This document shows, one piece after another, positions 62,211-64,000 of a stretch of DNA of 64,000 nt. The translations under genes were made by a program, and so were the position numbers. Within the stretch, counting starts at the first letter, position 1. The number at the start of each line of letters is the position of its first letter. The notes beneath the pieces were generated by a model. The model saw only the letters and a program-made list of their open reading frames with translations, ran no database searches and was not told the DNA's origin. This DNA comes from Ruegeria arenilitoris. GTDB taxonomy: Bacteria > Pseudomonadota > Alphaproteobacteria > Rhodobacterales > Rhodobacteraceae. The stretch covers positions 248,001 to 312,000 of the forward strand of contig NZ_WPZO01000004.1 in NCBI RefSeq assembly GCF_013031355.1. The letters are read 5' to 3'.

Positions 62211-62735
62211 ATGGGTTTCGAGTACGACTTTGATATTGTAACGATTGATGCTGACAAAACGAAGTCAGGGTCTGCAACGCCCGGAGACAGGACGGTGCGT
62301 GCTTTGTTTCGTGATGCCAATGCCGCCGAGGCCTTGCGCGCAACATCTCCTAAAATACGCCTGATATTCGAAGAAGCCGGGTTTGGTCTGGAAACGGCCA
62401 AAAGCAATCTTGAACATGGGTATTTCCGTGCGCAGGACACGGCCGAGCGGGAACGTATCCTGCGCGCGTTGTTCGCCAATATCCGGGCGGTAGGTGTAAA
62501 GGGCGAGTATTGTGGCGCCTTCGACCTCTGGCAGTTCTTGGACGACGTGAAAACGGCACGGCCACGGGATGAAATCCGCTCGGAGGCTCGGGACAAGGCA
62601 CCGAAACAGCGGCAACCCGCAGCGCCCAAACCCAAAAGACGCTCGATTCAAGGGCGTATTGGGTTTGCACTTGGGCTGGCGGTGGTTGTGATCGTGGTGC
62701 TCAGGTATCTGGCGTCAGAAGGAACCGCGCCCTAG
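62211..62735 (+). CDS. Hypothetical protein with C-terminal membrane helix
   Basis: A 174-residue protein: N-terminal about 115 residues of helical, charged sequence (GDRTVRALFRDANAAEALRATSPKIRLIFEEAGF), then a basic Pro/Lys/Arg-rich linker (APKQRQPAAPKPKRRS) and one membrane helix at about 148-166 (IGFALGLAVVVIVVLRYL), making it a tail-anchored or type II protein. No family recognised. It is convergent with pncA (stops overlap by 4 nt) and divergent from pncB. Confidence 0.72.
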   Translation: MGFEYDFDIVTIDADKTKSGSATPGDRTVRALFRDANAAEALRATSPKIRLIFEEAGFGLETAKSNLEHGYFRAQDTAERERILRALFANIRAVGVKGEYCGAFDLWQFLDDVKTARPRDEIRSEARDKAPKQRQPAAPKPKRRSIQGRIGFALGLAVVVIVVLRYLASEGTAP

Positions 62736-63325
62736 GACAGCGTTACACCGGCGTCCCGCATTGCCGTTTCTGCCGCAGCCAGAGACCCGTCCAGATCGAT
62801 GGCCCGGCAGGCATCCATCCGGACGGTCACCTCAAACCCGAGCCTTGCTGCGTCCACGGCCGAGAAATGGACGCAGAAATCCGTAGCCAGACCGACCAGT
62901 GTCAGTTTTGTGATCCCGCGAGTTCTCAGGTACCCTTCCAGCCCGGTCGGTGTGGTTTGGTCGTTTTCGAAAAACGCCGAATAACTGTCGATACCTTCAC
63001 GAAAGCCCTTGCGGATGACCAGATCGGCATGCGTGTTCAGGTCCGGGTGGAAGTTGGCCCCCTCGGTGCCCTGAACGCAGTGATCCGGCCAAAGAACCTG
63101 TGGGCCGTAATGCATGTCTTTCATGTCAAAAGGATTCTTGTCGTCATGCCTGCTGGCGAACGAGGAATGATCCGCAGGGTGCCAGTCCTGCGTCAGGATC
63201 ACGGCGTCGAAATCTTCCATCATGGCGTTGATGGGGGCGACGATCTCATCCCCTCCGGGGACGGCCAGCGCGCCTCCGGGACAGAAATCATTCTGGACGT
63301 CGATTACAAGAAGGGCGTGGGTCAT
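62732..63325 (-). CDS. pncA: Nicotinamidase/pyrazinamidase
   Basis: A 197-residue amidase making nicotinate from nicotinamide. Catalytic triad visible as D9 in LLVIDVQNDFCPGG, Lys in DLVIRKGF, and Cys in GLATDFCVHFSAVDAARLG; metal ligands in TQDWHPADHSSFASRH. The start at 63325 is taken because the longer frame adds 30 non-conserved residues. Together with pncB it forms the first two steps of the Preiss-Handler salvage route in this window. Confidence 0.95.
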   Translation of the reverse strand: MTHALLVIDVQNDFCPGGALAVPGGDEIVAPINAMMEDFDAVILTQDWHPADHSSFASRHDDKNPFDMKDMHYGPQVLWPDHCVQGTEGANFHPDLNTHADLVIRKGFREGIDSYSAFFENDQTTPTGLEGYLRTRGITKLTLVGLATDFCVHFSAVDAARLGFEVTVRMDACRAIDLDGSLAAAETAMRDAGVTLS

Positions 63326-63441
63326 CGCGGGTTCTCCTCGGGGTTGCCTATCGGTACGGGGCGAGGGCGGGCGCGTCAATCTTGTGCCGGTCATCAATCC
63401 AACGTCTTGCGACACTGGACCCGCAGGTTTAGATCACGCGC

Positions 63442-64000
63442 ATGTACACGATCGCTGCCCTTTACCACTTCACCCGTTTCGCTGACCCCGCCGCGCTGCG
63501 CGACCCTTTGCTGGACCTGTGCCGTGCACAATCGGTCAAAGGCACACTTTTGCTGGCGCATGAGGGGATCAATGGCACCATTGCCGGCCCCCGTGCCGGG
63601 ATTGATGCGGTTCTGGCGCATATCCGCGCGTTGCCGGGTTGCGCCGATCTGGACTGGAAAGAGGCCACCGCCGACCACCCGCCTTTTGGCAAGATGAAGG
63701 TCCGGCTGAAAAAAGAGATCGTGACCATGGGCCAGCCGGATATCGATCCGCGCGCCCGCGTTGGCAACTATGTCGAGCCGGAGGACTGGAACGACCTGAT
63801 CCGCTCGGACGACGTGGTGGTGATCGACACCCGCAATGACTACGAGGTGGCGATTGGCACGTTTGAGGGCGCAATAGACCCTGAAACGGCCAGTTTCCGC
63901 GATTTCCCCGCGTGGTGGGAGGAGAACAAGGACCGTTTTCACAACAAGCGCGTGGCGATGTTCTGCACCGGTGGTATCCGCTGTGAGAAATCCACCAACT
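63442..64000 (+). CDS. trhO: tRNA uridine(34) hydroxylase TrhO (partial, rhodanese family)
   Basis: The first 186 residues, truncated by the window end. N-terminal ferredoxin-like domain (YTIAALYHFTRFADP, GTLLLAHEGINGTIAG, 'PFGKMKVRLKKEIVTMG') followed by the rhodanese domain (about 120 on; VVVIDTRNDYEVAIGTFEGA) with active-site CTGGIRCEKS. TrhO (YceA) hydroxylates U34 of tRNA with oxygen, the first step to 5-methoxy/carboxymethoxyuridine. Usual length is about 300 residues, so roughly 115 are missing. Confidence 0.95.
   Translation, partial: MYTIAALYHFTRFADPAALRDPLLDLCRAQSVKGTLLLAHEGINGTIAGPRAGIDAVLAHIRALPGCADLDWKEATADHPPFGKMKVRLKKEIVTMGQPDIDPRARVGNYVEPEDWNDLIRSDDVVVIDTRNDYEVAIGTFEGAIDPETASFRDFPAWWEENKDRFHNKRVAMFCTGGIRCEKSTN

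Overview
The window looks like core chromosome of a Roseobacter-group alphaproteobacterium (Rhodobacteraceae, Ruegeria-like). Supporting signs are the high G+C content, tightly packed operons with ATGA stop/start overlaps, alphaproteobacterial LexA boxes (GTTC-N7-GTTC), promoters matching the Rhodobacter sigma-E form (TGATCC-N18-TATC), the ImuB/DnaE2 mutagenesis genes, a glutathione-dependent formaldehyde dehydrogenase and many DUF families common in this group. The species assignment is inference. I see no tRNA, rRNA, insertion sequence, prophage or CRISPR array.

Layout. 1-1.0 kb: a cobalamin riboswitch on the minus strand leads into a tiny ORF, a DUF1636 metal-binding protein and an ABC ATPase cut by the window edge. 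1.1-4.0 kb: a secreted DUF3299 protein, then a decayed stretch with GMC-oxidoreductase and sulfotransferase remnants and an in-frame glycosyltransferase/GH9-like chimera. 4.2-7.2 kb: an ExbB-ExbD-ExbD-TonB operon. 7.2-12.3 kb: a divergent cluster (two DUF3833 proteins, MFS carrier, chalcone-isomerase-like protein, FAD amine-oxidase-like protein; SDR on the other strand). Both arms start at near-identical sigma-E-type promoters, suggesting a membrane-lipid response to singlet oxygen. 12.3-20.1 kb: SOS mutagenesis genes imuB and a C-terminally short dnaE2, each with a LexA box, separated by an I78 lipoprotein, formaldehyde dehydrogenase, a DMT carrier and a truncated globin. 20-28 kb: DUF1203, an ABC ATPase, a zinc-finger protein, polA, a hydroxypyruvate-isomerase-like protein, a second DMT carrier and DUF1285. 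28-34.7 kb: a MoxR / DUF58 / BatA-DUF4159 / GATase-like membrane operon.

34.7-45.5 kb: a secreted hydratase-like protein, a hybrid histidine kinase, VOC protein, yaaA, recQ, YggT, a UMF1 carrier coupled to murein endopeptidase mepA, a phytase-esterase-like protein and a queuosine-precursor transporter. At 45.59-45.77 kb lies a structured RNA carrying a 16-nt Shine-Dalgarno match to the whole 16S 3' tail, a short ORF, its own anti-SD and a strong terminator, immediately before arfB. 46-53 kb: SDR, P1 peptidase, cytochrome c, idi, smpB, glpK, panC and panB.

53.2-60.7 kb: the most striking locus, a complete peptide-type ABC importer (binding protein, two permeases, a fused double ATPase) followed by an aldehyde dehydrogenase. 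A prokaryotic pentameric ligand-gated ion channel (GLIC/ELIC-like) is inserted between the binding protein and the first permease. This arrangement suggests that importer, channel and enzyme deal with the same ligand. 60.7-64 kb: NAD salvage genes pncB and pncA around a small membrane protein, then the start of trhO, cut by the window edge.
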